In this document: positions 48,498-60,539 of the stretch, piece by piece
Position numbering within the stretch: the first letter of the stretch is position 1
Layout: every line of letters begins with the position of its first letter
Position numbers and translations under genes: made by a program
The notes under the pieces: generated by a model
Seen by the model: the letters and a program-made list of their open reading frames with translations, nothing else
The model's database searches: none
What the model was told of the DNA's origin: nothing
Assembly: GCA_030704615.1 (NCBI GenBank)
Contig: CM060732.1
Span: 75,745,053-75,809,052 of the forward strand
Direction: 5' to 3'
DNA: 64,000 bases
From: Takakia lepidozioides
Taxonomy: Eukaryota > Streptophyta > Takakiopsida > Takakiales > Takakiaceae

Positions 48498-48940
48498 AAC
48501 ATCCATGCTACAGCTGCCAGGTGGGATGCTCTAGCACATGTGAGAAAACGCATGGAGGACAGAAGTGTTGGGAAGGAATCAGGGGGTAGCTGGATCGAGG
48601 TCAAGAAAAGGTTCAGTACATTCACAGCAGAAAAGAGTGACACCCACGAGTAATGGACATCTTTGCAGATTTTTGCATGATGTGGATCAGCATATGAAGC
48701 AACAGCCTCTGCAATGACAGTCAAAGGCTTTTCATCATGTCATGCTGATGAGCACACTCCTGGGAACTCCTATCTGCCTAATCAAGAACCTTAGGGCACG
48801 TGACGATTGTCAACCACCACCAAGTTCAACCCCAAGATTGTTCACCAAGAAAATGCCACAACAGAAGCTAATTGCTTTCATCGCTTCAAGGGCTGGGTGT
48901 TTCATGTGGACATTATTGGTGATGACAAGTAAAACAAGTA
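48498..48940 (+). pseudogene. Decayed E+/DYW continuation of the PPR gene
   Basis: After the TAA the same frame continues as NIHATAARWDALAHVRKRME and SGGSWIEVKKRFSTFTAEK (to about 48645), a normal E/E+ sequence. Then frames shift: LGTPICLIKNLRARDDC (about 48762-48810) corresponds to the core DYW segment with its CxxC-type region. In another frame TTTKFNPKIV follows, and CFHRFKGWVFHVD (about 48874-48910) replaces the usual FHHFK...CSCGDYW ending. The zinc-binding and terminal DYW residues are lost. Confidence 0.85.
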
Positions 48941-50369
48941 TATTTCTGAAATATAGGGACCTATGGTTAACTTGGTGCAAGTTGGCTTGGCCTCTCTAGT
49001 CTCCAGGTATCTTTCTATCTCATACACAGATCACCTATGTGATCCCCATGCATGATATGCAATTGCCCATGTTGCTCAAATATCCTGACTGATGACTTGA
49101 AGCATCAGCTCACATGTGCGAGTGTCTTTGTCTGATTGTCGTGCAGAACGTCGCAAGTGGTTCAGATGAGCATCCAAGTACTTCGGAGGTGTGCATTACC
49201 ATACTCTTATACAGGGTGGATATTCATATAGGATGTTGAATTGTATGCCCAGCCGATATCCATTTAGGCAAAGACAGGTATCCAGGGAAAAAGTCAACTC
49301 TCAGGGATGTGGAGCATATGATGTATCATCTTCATTTTGTAAGAAATGGGGACGTGTGTATATGGTGCAGGCTGTGATAAAGGTATGTGCAAGATGCTTC
49401 TGCAGTGCCTTGTAAAGTATTTTGTCAGGATTGGGTAATGAGTACATTTTACTCTTGCAAGGTTATATGAGGTGAGTGTATTATACGAGTAAGACACTTC
49501 TTGGTAATAGATGTCCCTCGGGTGTAAGACCTCGATATAGTTCCTCCCCATGGGTACTCCACCACAGGGACCCATGAAGGTTCTCATTTGGGTTTCCCAG
49601 TACACACCTGTGTGTGAATTGGTACGAGGGTGATCAAAGGCTCAAGATGCCATACTAATATGGTACCAGCTTGGTTCTTGAGGTGATCTTGTGTTATTGG
49701 TTGGTTGCATCTGTGGATCTAAGATCAGTGCTCTCAGCAACATCTGCAGTAAAGAATTCTACATGGGCAGGTTACAGGAGACAATTCCATTGAGTCCAAA
49801 ATAACGGACAAGGACCAGCAGCCTACAAGCCATTGCATCTACAAGAGATCAAATGTGAGATGGACTTCCTGTGTACTAGGAAGTTCTACAGTGCAGAGAT
49901 GCTCAAATCCAAAAGCAGAGCCTATACAAGGAAGTAGCAAAGAAAATATCCACTTTCAGAATCAACACAACAGGAAGTGCCTCTAAGACTAAAGGATATG
50001 AGACCATTGAAAAGGCCATTGAAAAGACCTTTGACATTCACTAGCCGGAAGAATGCAATTCAGCATTAAAAAAGTATACAAGATCAAGTGTTGCCCGTTT
50101 CAATCCTTCCTCACCTGCACTGCTCATCATGAAAATTTCAGGGATTCAACCTTCCCAGATATAACCACACTGATGCTTACTTCACGGATGCATTACTTCA
50201 CGGATGCATGTGATCTGTTGAGAATCCTCAATACGTCTTCAAAGAGGGGCCCAGTTTACTCTTCTGGCTTCCATGCATTCCCTCTTCTGTGCGATCTGGT
50301 GTTTCCAGACTGCCGCAACCTTGCAAGATTAGGAACCCATCACAGAGATGCAGGGGTAGAGAATAGGCG
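48941..50369. other. Intergenic, nothing recognised
   Basis: About 1.4 kb. The longest frames (49294-49605 minus, 50053-50379 plus) show no domain, and the latter overlaps the start of the next gene. I see no terminal repeats. Confidence 0.5.
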
Positions 50370-53179
50370 ATGGAGCTAGTGTCGTTGAAACAGCTGGTCC
50401 AGCGACTAAATGGGGGCCGCCTTCTGGGCCTGGATGTGGGCAGTCGCAACATCGGTTTGGCAATCTCGGATCAGGAGTGCCGGGTTGCGTCCCCTCATAG
50501 GTGATTATGCTCATGTTTGGTGCACTGTTTCGGAAGTTTTGGAGTTGTTGAAAGTGTGTAGGCACCCAGTTACCGTCTGATCCCCACATCTTGCAGGGCA
50601 GTGGTTTCCACTCGGCTTGTAATGTCTCTTTCTGCAGTTCTGATGCTGGCTGTTGTTCGATGTACTAAAGTGAGGGAGGGTGTGCGTGCAGTGTGATCTA
50701 CCGGAATCAATCTACAATGCTGAAAAACGTCAGCAAATTAGAAACCCTGGTACGTGTGTGTTCCTCGGATGTCTTGAACATGCGTTGGCTAACTTACTGC
50801 ACGATTAGTTACCTTGAAAAGCTCATCTGGACACGGTGCGAAAACGTATAGATGAGATTAATCATCTTGAGAACCGCAGCTCATCATGTCAAGTCAGCTC
50901 ATTACTCGTTCGAAATGCAGAAAGAATAGAACCATCAACTTTGTGACTCCTGTGTTTGTCGTCCAACGGTGCTTTCTGTGGATTCAGTACAGTGTAAATC
51001 TGCAGAAATCAGGGTTTAAGGGTGCAAGTTGCAGCTATCTTGAAGTTTTTCTGCACATATTGCACCATGTTTAATCAGCCTATTACCAATTCTTTTATGT
51101 TGACCTGGATGATGGGGCTTGGCGGGGCTACAGATTCAGAAGCATTCCATCACAGGAATGGTTGTAGGATATCCACTTGAGTTAACGGGATTCCAAGGCA
51201 AGCAGGTCTGCTTCTTTTTCTCATCTTTCTCTCTCTGTCCTCCCTGCACACAACACAGAGTCATGGGCAGAAGCCTTCCTCACATGTCATTTCTGTGGTA
51301 AACGCAGGGCTATAAAACTAAAATCAAAAACCCCACAACCGGGCTGTTGAGCTTGCATGTGGACAAGTGCCTCTGGGAGGCCCCTTAGTTGCAGGAATAT
51401 AAGTTTGTACCTGCAGCTGAGCTGCACGGATAAGCTAAACCCTGGTGGCAAAACCTACAGGAGGCTCCGGGAGGGTTAGTTTCCCGCAGTGTCAATGGCG
51501 GTAAGCCATTGTGGCAGGGAACGGCATCCACCAGTTGGACAATGTTTGGGTGACCTTGCTGGGTGGAACGCAACTTAATCTCATGTTTTCACTGGAGGAC
51601 TATAGTAGCAGTGCTGGACTCAACCTCATACCTTCGGGTATGAAGTGAATGCTAGTGTGTACATTAAACAACTGTCCACTTGTTATAACTGGATTGTCAT
51701 TGGGTGCTGATGGCACTATCACAAAGTTCCGGTTGGGTCTCATGTAGGCCAGAAACTCCACGACAGGCTCTAGGAAGGTTGGTATGTTGCAGGAAAACTG
51801 ACTATGCCCTCGAGGTCATGTCATAGCTAATTTTGCAAAGAGACTCTCTGTCTCTATCTCTCGCTTTCTCTCTCCTGTGCCGACTGTCTGTCTCTGTCCC
51901 CACCAGCTTATCTACCCAAGTGGTTACCTATCTGGCTCTATCCAGTGCATGTGAATGAAGAAGATGACCTTGACAGTCATTCCTTACATGCAAATGTAAC
52001 CAGTCAAATTGTGTCACACTCTTTGTGCAATAGGTGGATTTCCCACTATCCTGTCAGGTATCCCAACAACACAAGCAATGGCCCTGGAATGATAGAGCTA
52101 CGAGGTGTTCCCAATTCTCTGTCAGCTATAGTTCTCTCGTTTCCTCGGTTGTAATTGTGTGCATGGTCTATTGTATGGAAATTGACAGGGGGCACAAGTC
52201 AAGATGTTTGTGAGAGAGCTCGAACTGAGCGGTCGTTTTCCAAGCCTTCCTTATGTCTACTGGGACGAGCGACTCACCTCTGTGGTAGCTCTTGATCTTT
52301 CTTGTTTTGTCTGTTCCACGTTGTTTGAAGGAGGGTAGTCTAAACAATCACAACTGTTGAACCTGATGTTTTACAAACAATAAAAAGAGCCTGCCTGCCA
52401 GGAGTTGATGCTGGAAGTTCTTTCTGTAAGTCTGGCATCCCTGCTCCTTCAGCCATCCCTGCCTCAGCAGCAAGCTGCATGACTCCTGGCTTGAAACTAG
52501 TTGAAGTGATTGTGTTTTTCACCATACACTTGTGTGGATTTGTGGTGAGCTGAATTTAAATTGGCGTCTTATGTGCACACAGGCAGTTGCAAATGTAATA
52601 GGATCTATGGATATAGTCGGCCGTCGGAGAAAGAATATAATTGACAAAATGTCAGCACTCTGCATCCTGCAGGTATGGCATACTCTCCTTCTGTATCATC
52701 TGGGCCAAAACTTTTAGCTCATGGAGCTTTTGTAACAGAATTCTATGGACCCGTAGTCTACAGGCTGGCAACATTGTGCTCAACTCCATAATCTCACAGG
52801 TGGTGTGGTTTTTGTGCTACAGGGGTGCTTGGATAGTCTTTCGCGGCTTGAAAATGGCACCAACAGCTGCTAGGGATTGCAGTTCCAAGAATATCTGTCG
52901 ATTTTCTGCCAACTGTGTGATTCATCTCTGCCGCGAGGTGAAGATAGCCCACATGTCAAAGCTTTTTCATGACTCATTTTGTAGGCTTCCTATATAACGG
53001 AATTGGGTCAGGTTGCCCAGCACTGGGTTGACCAACACAGTCCCCAACTGTTTAAAATCCACTTCAATTCAGCAGCTTTAACTTCATCACCACTTGTCAC
53101 CAAAGAGGAAGGCCTGCCTCAATGCGTTCATGTGCGCATAACAAGGATCTTCAACATCTCACTTGAGTTTGATCAATGA
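50370..53179 (+). CDS. YqgF/RuvX-like Holliday junction resolvase-type nuclease
   Basis: RNase H-fold nuclease of the YqgF/RuvX family. Bacterial members act in 16S pre-rRNA 5' maturation and possibly DNA junctions; plant copies are poorly studied. Six exons join in frame (213 residues): 50370-50500, 50692-50749, 51134-51205, 52189-52284, 52583-52672, 52985-53179. Motifs appear in family order: GRLLGLDVGSRNIGLAISD (first catalytic Asp), SVIYRNQSTM, ITGMVVGYPLELTGFQGKQ, YVYWDERLTSV (catalytic DER), then RRRKNIIDKMSALCILQ. The 28-residue spacing between SVIYR and GMVVGYP equals that of plant homologues, supporting exons 2 and 3. The final exon adds 64 residues, longer than usual; a different 3' splice site or terminal exon is possible there. 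No transit peptide is obvious. Confidence 0.85.
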
Positions 53180-53796
53180 AGCGGCACTCTGCCACAAAAG
53201 TCCATAATGAAAAGATGATGCTAAATTAGTAGGCTTACTTTCCATGGGTGCTGTTCAAAAACCTCTACACTGCAAATTGATTGATAAGATGTCAACCCCA
53301 TCTTTAGTGTATTCATGCAAGCAACTATCTTGTTTTTTTCTTGTTTTTTTCCTTCTTTGGAAACATCACCCCCGGACCAACTGGTTACGAAACTAATCGC
53401 AAATACCCATAGGACACAGTAGCAGAATTTGAACCCTGAACTACCAGAGTAGCACACATTTTTTTATCTTATTATCAGAGCTGATGCATGTATATTGGTT
53501 ATAATAGCAAGCACAAGCTTTGTTAATGGTTGAGGCTACGAATGGATGTATGTTATGTCTAAACTTGACGTGACGGATGAAAGAACTATCGAATGAAAAC
53601 CACAATGAAGAGCCCATGAGTTTAGCAAGTGGTCCTTCTAGTGTCTTTTTCGAAACTGCATGTTTGATTGTTTTTATTTATTTATTTAAAACAGGGAGAA
53701 AAAAAAAAAAACAAGGGACAGTGGCCCTGTTATGTCTACTATTGGTAATTGGATGATAAGCTGTGCATTCTCAAATACCATGTATATACGTATATA
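53180..53796. other. Intergenic, nothing recognised
   Basis: 3' flank of the YqgF gene up to the DNA element. It contains an A-rich tract (53697-53712) and no coding signal. Confidence 0.5.
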
Positions 53797-54295
53797 CCGT
53801 AGTGGGATAGCCGATTAGGCAGAAATTAATTCGAAAAAAAAGTGCCTAATCAAAATAAATTATTTTTGACAAGAGTGCCTAATTTAAAAATATATCTTCA
53901 AAGAGTGCCTAATTCTCAAAATTTTCTCTAAAAGTACCTATAGTATAGAAAATTGAATGTAAATTAGAAAACAAATCTAAAAATGACATCCATTTAGAAT
54001 GATATTCATTTAAAACGTCATCCATGGACTCAGTTTTCATTTATCATCCACGGCAGCGGCTGAGTTTTCATTTAAAACGTCATCCATGGCCTCAGTTTTC
54101 AATTTTCATCCATGGCAGCGGCTGTATTTTTATATTTTTGTGTTTTCATTTTGTGATCATTATTTTTAGTTGCCTAATCTGAAAAACTTACACAAAGATG
54201 CCTAATTTACATTGTTTTCTCAAAAGTGCCTAATAACTGCCAAAAATAATTATTACCTGGCAGGCAAGTGCCTAAAACCGGCTATCCCACTACAG
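53797..54295. mobile_element. MITE-like DNA transposon (499 bp) with TA duplication
   Basis: The ends are inverted copies: ccgtagtgggatagccg at the left, and ctgtagtgggatagccgg read inward from the right (16 of the first 17 bases match). TATA flanks both ends, consistent with a TA target duplication of the Tc1/mariner or pogo type. The interior is AT-rich, has no frame, and repeats the word tgcctaa at least seven times in both halves. Two tandem copies of a segment with aaaacgtcatccatgg lie near 54010-54120. It sits about 290 bp upstream of the STA1 start codon. Confidence 0.78.
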
Positions 54296-54339
54296 TATAT
54301 ATATCCGTGGACGGCAGCTAATTTGTCTGGAAGGCGGTG

Positions 54340-54583
54340 TGATGGTCGGTCAGCACCGGGAGCTTTCTAGGGTTTAGTGCATTTCTTGCACTGCTGCGTG
54401 GGCAGGAGCGAGAGAGAGAGAGAGACGCCGGAGGTAGGGTTTGATTTTGCAGGAGTGTGTGAGAGAGAGAGGGGGTAGGGTTTGGTTTGGCAGGAGTGAG
54501 AGAGAGAGAGAGAGAGACGGAGGTAGGGTTTGATTGTGCAGATTGCGTGGTGTTTGCGGAGGCTTGCAAGTGAGTGTGAGGCC
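54340..54583 (+). promoter_or_regulatory. STA1 leader with four telo boxes and GA tracts
   Basis: tagggttt occurs at 54368, 54435, 54476 and 54524, alternating with (GA)n tracts. The last three are in roughly 40-50 bp imperfect tandem units (ggtagggtttg then tgcaggagtg). Telo boxes and GA repeats are usual in promoters of plant growth and RNA-processing genes. Confidence 0.7.
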
Positions 54584-57500
54584 ATGCAGGTGTTTGTGAG
54601 GAATTTGACGGGGCACACACTATGTGTGTCTCTCCCTGGCTGCTCAGCGACCGTGGAGACTCTGAAGACGGTGATTGAAGAACGGGAAGGGATTCCCTCG
54701 AGTCACCAGCTGCTCTTGTACCGCAGTAGGAATTTGAGTGAGAGTTTGTTGTCTCTTGAAGATTATGGGGTGGAATCCGGGTGTACGTTGCAGCTGGTGG
54801 GGCGTCTGCTGGGAGGCATGCAGGCCCCCGTGATGCCAAAGCCGCGCTTGGATTTCCTGAACACCAGGCCTCCTGCCAATTATGTGGCTGGTCTCGGGCG
54901 AGGGGCCACGGGATTCACAACGCGTTCGGATATTGGGCCAGCCAGGGCAGCCCCAGACCTGCCGGACAGGACTGCAACTACTATTGGTGGAGCTGCAGCG
55001 GCTACTGGAGGGGCGGGTAGAGGGAGAGGGAAAGGGGGAGGCGAGGAGGAGGAGGAGGAGGAGGCTGAGAAAGGCTACGATGAGAATCAGAAGTTTGATG
55101 AGTTTGAGGGCAATGATGTTGGCCTGTTTGCGACGGGCGAATATGATGAGGATGATAAGGAGGCTGATGCAGTTTGGGAGAGTATTGATAAACGGATGGA
55201 CTCCAGACGCAAGGATAGGCGAGAGGCTCTGCTCAAGAAGGAAATTGAAAAGTACCGGGCTTCAAACCCAAAAATTACAGAACAGTTTGCGGATTTGAAG
55301 AGGAAGCTGGTCTCTCTATCTGCTTCTGAGTGGGAGAGCATTCCTGAAGTCGGTGATCACTCTCTTAGGAACAAGAAGAAGCGGTTTGAGAGCTACATCC
55401 CCGTGCCCGACACTTTGTTGGAGCGAGCAAAGCAAGAAAAGGAACACGTAACTGCCCTAGATCCTCGGAGTAGGGCTGCGGGTGTTGAGACCCCATATGG
55501 GCAGACCCCAGTGACAGATTTAACTGCAGTAGGTGAGGGCAGAGGCACAGTACTGTCGTTGAAACTCGACCGTCTTTCTGATTCTGTTAGTGGTCTGACT
55601 GTGGTGGACCCCAAGGGTTATCTCACCGATCTTAAGAGCATGAAAATTAACAGTGATGCAGAAATCTCAGATATAAAAAAGGCGCGTCTGCTGCTCAGGT
55701 CTGTCATCCAAACTAATCCGAAGCATGCACCAGGCTGGATTGCCGCAGCTCGGCTGGAGGAGGTGGCCGGTAAGATTCAAGCGGCCAGATCTTTCATTCA
55801 GCAAGGGTGTGAAGAATGTTCCATGAATGAGGATGTGTGGGTGGAAGCTTGCCGCCTGGCTACACCTGACAGTGCAAAAGCTGTGTTGGCCAAGGGTGTG
55901 AAGGCTATACCAAATTCGGTGAAGCTGTGGATACAGGCGTCGAAGCTGGAGCCGGATGATGTCAGCAAGAGTCTGGTGTTGAGGAAGGCGTTGAACTACA
56001 TTCCAGACTCAGTGCGATTGTGGAGGGAATTGGTGGAAAAGTCCAACGAGGAGGATGCTCGTATCCTTCTGTCCCGAGCAGTTGAATGTTGCCCTTTGCA
56101 CGTGGAGCTGTGGCTAGCCCTGGCACGCCTCGAGACTTATGAGAATGCCAAGAAGGTGCTGAACAAGGCACGCGAAACACTTCCAACAGAACCCACAATT
56201 TGGATAACAGCAGCCAAGCTGGAAGAGGCGAATGGAAATACTGTGATGGTGGGCCGTATCATTGACAGAGCCATAAGGGCTCTCCAAAGAGATGGAGTTG
56301 TGGTAGATAGAGAGGCTTGGATGAAGGAGGCGGAGGCTGCGGAGAGAGCCGGTTCAGTGGCAACATGTCAAGCAATAATAAATACTACAATTGGGATAGG
56401 AGTGGATGATGAGGATAGAAAACGGACATGGGTAGCAGATGCTGACGAGGCTAAGAAGCGGGGCTCTGTGGAGACCGCCAGAGCAATATATGCCCATGCA
56501 TTAACTGTGTTTCCAGGCAAGAAGAGCGTGTGGTTACGGGCAGCTCAGCTTGAAAAGAGTCATGGAACAAGGGGCTCTCTGGACTCTATGTTGAAAAAGG
56601 CAGTGGGATACTGTCCGCAGGCAGAGGTGCTATGGTTGATGGGTGCCAAGGAGAAATGGCTGGCTGGTGATGTGCCTTCTGCACGTGCCATTTTGAGGGA
56701 AGCATATGATGCCATCCCTGACTCAGAGGAGATTTGGCTGGCTGCCTTTAAACTCGAGTTTGAGAATAACGAGCCAGAGCGAGCAAGAATGCTGCTTGCA
56801 AAGGCACGAGAAAGGGGAGGCACTGAGCGGGTATGGATGAAATCGGCAATTGTGGAGCGAGAATTGGGCAATGTAAGCAAGGAGAAGGAGTTGCTGGACG
56901 AGGGGCTTCACCGCTTCCCTCAGTTCCCCAAACTGTGGTTGATGCGGGGGCAGCTGGAAGAGCGGGTTGAGAACCTAATCATGGCACGAGATGTGTACGA
57001 GAGAGCATTACGCAGCTGTCCGCACAGTGCCCCACTCTGGCTCAGTGCGGCGCAGCTGGAGGAAAAGATGGGGGGTTTGAGTAAAGCAAGAGCAGTGCTG
57101 ACAAAAGCTAGGCTGAAGAATGGAGCAATTCCAGAGCTATGGTTGGCTGCTATTCGCGCTGAGGCTCGAGCAGGAAACAAGAAGGAGGCGGAGACTCTGA
57201 TGGCCAAGGCGCTTCAGGATTGTCCAACAAGCGGCCGTCTTTTGGCAGAGGCTGTTGACATGGCTCCTCGCCCGCAGCGTAAGAGCAAGAGTTTTGATGC
57301 TCTTAAGCGCTGTGGTCATGACTCCTTTGTTATTGCTTCCGTGGCAAAGCTCTTCTGGCATGATCGTAAGGTGGACAAAGCCCGTGATTGGCTGAATCGG
57401 GCCGTGACCTTGACACCAGATATAGGTGATTTCTGGGGACAATTGTACAAGTTTGAATTACAGCACGGCACCGAGGAGCTGCAGCAAGAGGTTGTGCAGC

Positions 57501-57637
57501 GCTGTGTGGCCGCCGAACCTCGACATGGTGAATCCTGGACACGTGTGTCAAAGGCCGTGGAGAATGCCCACCTGTCCACTGAGGCCATTCTGAGGAAGCT
57601 GGTGGTTGCTCTTGGCAAGGAGGAAGGCGATGCCTGA
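54584..57637 (+). CDS. STA1: PRP6-like U5 snRNP splicing factor (STABILIZED1)
   Basis: Spliceosomal PRP6 homologue, which bridges U5 and U4/U6 snRNPs in the tri-snRNP; Arabidopsis STA1 is needed for splicing and stress tolerance. One uninterrupted exon encodes 1017 residues (about 1029 in Arabidopsis, also intronless). The start at 54584 ([19 protein letters not shown]) is chosen because the plant N-terminus is a ubiquitin-like fold; the frame is open upstream only to a TTG. The ubiquitin-like region (about 1-75) is followed by the PRP1 N-terminal domain ([26 protein letters not shown], then [20 protein letters not shown]), an acidic run of glutamates near 155, and [15 protein letters not shown]. 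From about 370 to the end there are some fifteen HAT/TPR helices with repeated ELWLAA- and VWLRAAQLE-like motifs. All family landmarks are intact. Confidence 0.97.
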   Translation: MQVFVRNLTGHTLCVSLPGCSATVETLKTVIEEREGIPSSHQLLLYRSRNLSESLLSLEDYGVESGCTLQLVGRLLGGMQAPVMPKPRLDFLNTRPPANYVAGLGRGATGFTTRSDIGPARAAPDLPDRTATTIGGAAAATGGAGRGRGKGGGEEEEEEEAEKGYDENQKFDEFEGNDVGLFATGEYDEDDKEADAVWESIDKRMDSRRKDRREALLKKEIEKYRASNPKITEQFADLKRKLVSLSASEWESIPEVGDHSLRNKKKRFESYIPVPDTLLERAKQEKEHVTALDPRSRAAGVETPYGQTPVTDLTAVGEGRGTVLSLKLDRLSDSVSGLTVVDPKGYLTDLKSMKINSDAEISDIKKARLLLRSVIQTNPKHAPGWIAAARLEEVAGKIQAARSFIQQGCEECSMNEDVWVEACRLATPDSAKAVLAKGVKAIPNSVKLWIQASKLEPDDVSKSLVLRKALNYIPDSVRLWRELVEKSNEEDARILLSRAVECCPLHVELWLALARLETYENAKKVLNKARETLPTEPTIWITAAKLEEANGNTVMVGRIIDRAIRALQRDGVVVDREAWMKEAEAAERAGSVATCQAIINTTIGIGVDDEDRKRTWVADADEAKKRGSVETARAIYAHALTVFPGKKSVWLRAAQLEKSHGTRGSLDSMLKKAVGYCPQAEVLWLMGAKEKWLAGDVPSARAILREAYDAIPDSEEIWLAAFKLEFENNEPERARMLLAKARERGGTERVWMKSAIVERELGNVSKEKELLDEGLHRFPQFPKLWLMRGQLEERVENLIMARDVYERALRSCPHSAPLWLSAAQLEEKMGGLSKARAVLTKARLKNGAIPELWLAAIRAEARAGNKKEAETLMAKALQDCPTSGRLLAEAVDMAPRPQRKSKSFDALKRCGHDSFVIASVAKLFWHDRKVDKARDWLNRAVTLTPDIGDFWGQLYKFELQHGTEELQQEVVQRCVAAEPRHGESWTRVSKAVENAHLSTEAILRKLVVALGKEEGDA

Positions 57638-57955
57638 GAGGGCTGGTGCAATGCAGGGCTCCAGGGCATCTCTCGCTATCCCTACTTGCCTTGTGGGTGA
57701 TGGCTAGATATCATGTAGGTATTCAAATGCTTCACTGTCTAAGGCCTGGTAGTAGAGCCAGTTGTTTAAACCTTCAGGAGCAAGGTGGTGTCTGACTGTA
57801 ATGAGCCTCTTAGGGTTTACGGGTCTCCTTACTCAATTTGCCTCCAAAGCAAAAGCTGACAAGATGACTTGGTGCAAGACAACTCCCATATCACTTCCCA
57901 CTTTTTAGTTTTTCTTTTGTATTTTCTAGATCTTGGTCGACCCCTTATGTTGGAT
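57638..57955. other. STA1 3' flank
   Basis: The likely 3' UTR of STA1 and flank. No open frame or repeat is apparent before the tandem duplication at 57956. Confidence 0.5.
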
Positions 57956-58159
57956 CGTTTTGTGAACCTTTTGTCAAATATTAATGACAGGTTGTTCTCA
58001 TTTTTGCAGCCAGCATCATTGGTGTCTGTGCAGTCTGATGGTCAAGAGGATGGCCACCGTTTTGTGAACCTTTTGTCAAATCCTAATGACAGGTGTTCTC
58101 ATTTTTGCAGCCAGCATCATTGGTGTCTGTGCAGTCTGATGGTCCAAGAGGATGGCCAC
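57956..58159 (+). repeat. Tandem duplication, 102-bp period
   Basis: Two adjacent units, each starting cgttttgtgaaccttttgtc and ending gaggatggccac, differ at only a few positions. Each contains ttctcatttttgcagccagc, a good 3' splice-site-like sequence. No gene spans them, so they may be part of a decayed gene. Confidence 0.85.
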
Positions 58160-60539
58160 CTGGAAATGGAGCGGTTCTTAGGGATGGGTTGGTGCGACAT
58201 CTGTTCTCCTGCTCTCCTCTTTCCTAATTCCCTTTTTCCAATGGTGCCCACTTGTAACTATCTAGCACTTAAGTTGGGGTGGACAACCCCACCCAAAGTC
58301 TAGGCACAAAACCGAGGAGAAAGATCATGGCATCACTACCCAAAGAAATCGATGGAACACGAACGGAAGACTCTCTCAGCTTGGACTGTAGCTATGACCA
58401 GGCATCATTGCAAAGCTGGTGTGATTCTAATAATATCTCCACCACATAAGAGAAATCTTCCCTGGTCCCTACCAACTTACCCTGGAATGTACTATCCAAA
58501 TCGAATTGGGTAGCACCCCATTTTCAAAGAGAGTTTGTGAAAGTTCGTGCCTATGAGAAGTTTGTGGGCCCAGATTGAGGGCCTTACAACTCCACCTGCC
58601 CTAGCTTTTTTTGGCCAAAAGGGAAGTTATGGTTCCTGCACCGCCTACTAAAAATGCTGTTAAGGCAATGGGTGCCTGCCCTGGGAATAACCATTCGCGT
58701 AAACGCGGTGGATGAACAGAAGATTGCTGAGTAATTAGAGGATGAGAAGGAGGGGAGCCCAGAGATAGATTGATATTTTAGATCAACGTTCCCAACTAGG
58801 TAAGAAACCATGGGACCCCGGCGGCGGCTGCCATTTCGACGAACATTCAGATATGCCGAAGATCCAAGAGGATGAAATCTGCACATAGACATCCCTTGTA
58901 GATCACTCCCAAGCCCTTACCCCCAAATTTTTTAAATGTAGGGATAGGTGGGGTGCCAAGTGCTATGTAGCTCTCATGTTACATGTAGAAAATTTGAGGG
59001 GAAGTGTAAAGTTTTTAGGGGGGTGGTATCGCGGGAGCCCAACCACGGTCATGGGAGTTTTATGTTTTTTAACCTCGGTCATAGGAGTTATATCTTTTCA
59101 AAGCGGAATAAAACCATAAGCGAGTATAGAGGACTCGTGCATTTACGCGGTACATCTGCGCCAATTCAACGAGGCGAAACCTTCAGTAGCCTAGCCAAAA
59201 ACCCTAAACCTATAACAGCGGTGGCGGGTTTTGCATTGAGAAATATTTGGTGATATGGGCAAAAACCTAAGCAGCGGTGGTTTCACTTTGAGAAACCCTA
59301 AGTGGTATACCCTTGATCGCTCTAACAATGCTCGGAAAAATGTTTCCAAAGAACGATAAACAAAGAGCAATGGGGAAGATGATGCTCATTAAATCCTAGA
59401 AAAAGTCTTCCAACAGTTATTAGAGATAGAGTTCAGTGCAGTTTATGTGGATACGGCAATGAGAAAAAGTGCAAGATCTGTTGTTGGGCTCAATTGCAAA
59501 ATGTGATGGCGGAAGATCAAAGGTAGCAGCCTAATCCACAAGCTCCGGTGAGAGTCATCTCATTTTCGTGTACAGGCGCTGTCAAGTCTTTCTCATGCTT
59601 CGTCAAGAGGATATCGCATAACATTATGTCAGAAGATTAGTAAAGTGAAGAAGTGAGATCACAGAAGGCTTTCACATTCTCCAACCCACCCTCTAAAACC
59701 TCACAATCATCTTACGATAATTGCTATACATTGGCAAGTTTCGTGGTTTGATGCCCAATATTACACAACACGGCTTTGCTTGACATAAGGTATGAGGGCT
59801 AGTCTGAGTTTTTGAATTTATTCATGTGTGAGCGTCTGGGTTTTTAAGATCAGGATGGTGATCTCCTTCATCTGTTGCTCATCTTTGACAATAGCTCTAG
59901 CAAGAATATTGTACAGACTTTGACACTGAAGAGCCCAGTGAAATCAGTTGAGTGGTTGCTGAAAACATTTCCACAAGCGTTGGGCTATGCTGACAGTGCA
60001 AGGACCATTGCAGGTGTGATGTGGGCTCTAGCCTCACATTAGAACTCCTGATTAAGGCTTTCACAGCTATTATCTTATGTGTTGATATTGTCTAACTAAG
60101 AACACAATTATTCACTCTATTATCACAAAAGACACCACTCCCACAAAATACTCGAGGTTTAAGTTTGTGGTTAGAGCTATCCGTGTCATTGGAAACGGCG
60201 ATCTCTGAAAGAAAACTGTGGTCTTCAATTGGTCATTGTGGAAGGTTCAGATTGCCAGTGGTGCCCATGCCCCAAACCGAGCTGCCCATGTTCTGCCCAC
60301 CCGCATCGTTGTGCCATCATCTGCATTCAACCCCCGTGTCTTTACATTATTAAACATCGCAGGCAGCTAATATCAACTCTACCTAATGTTAACTTCCACC
60401 TAGGAAATTTGAATAGCTATAAGTGTTAATCTTATCAAGTAATTGAATGATATGCTCCGGCTCTTAATTCCCAGCCCTTTTCCCTGCACGAACATGACAG
60501 CTCGTTAAGGGTTAGGGTTTCAAATCCTTCAATTTAAAT
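58160..60539. other. Intergenic, nothing recognised
   Basis: About 2.4 kb. Frames at 58584-58892 (minus, 102 codons) and 58948-59253 (plus, 101 codons) have no domain I know. Two short direct repeats (gggagttttatgtttttt and aggagttatatctttt) lie near 59052-59098. Confidence 0.45.

Noticed and set aside
54318-54839. A 173-codon minus-strand frame rich in Ser and Leu
   Set aside because: It is the complement of the GA repeats and STA1 N-terminus; the SLSLSL pattern is the simple repeat read backwards.
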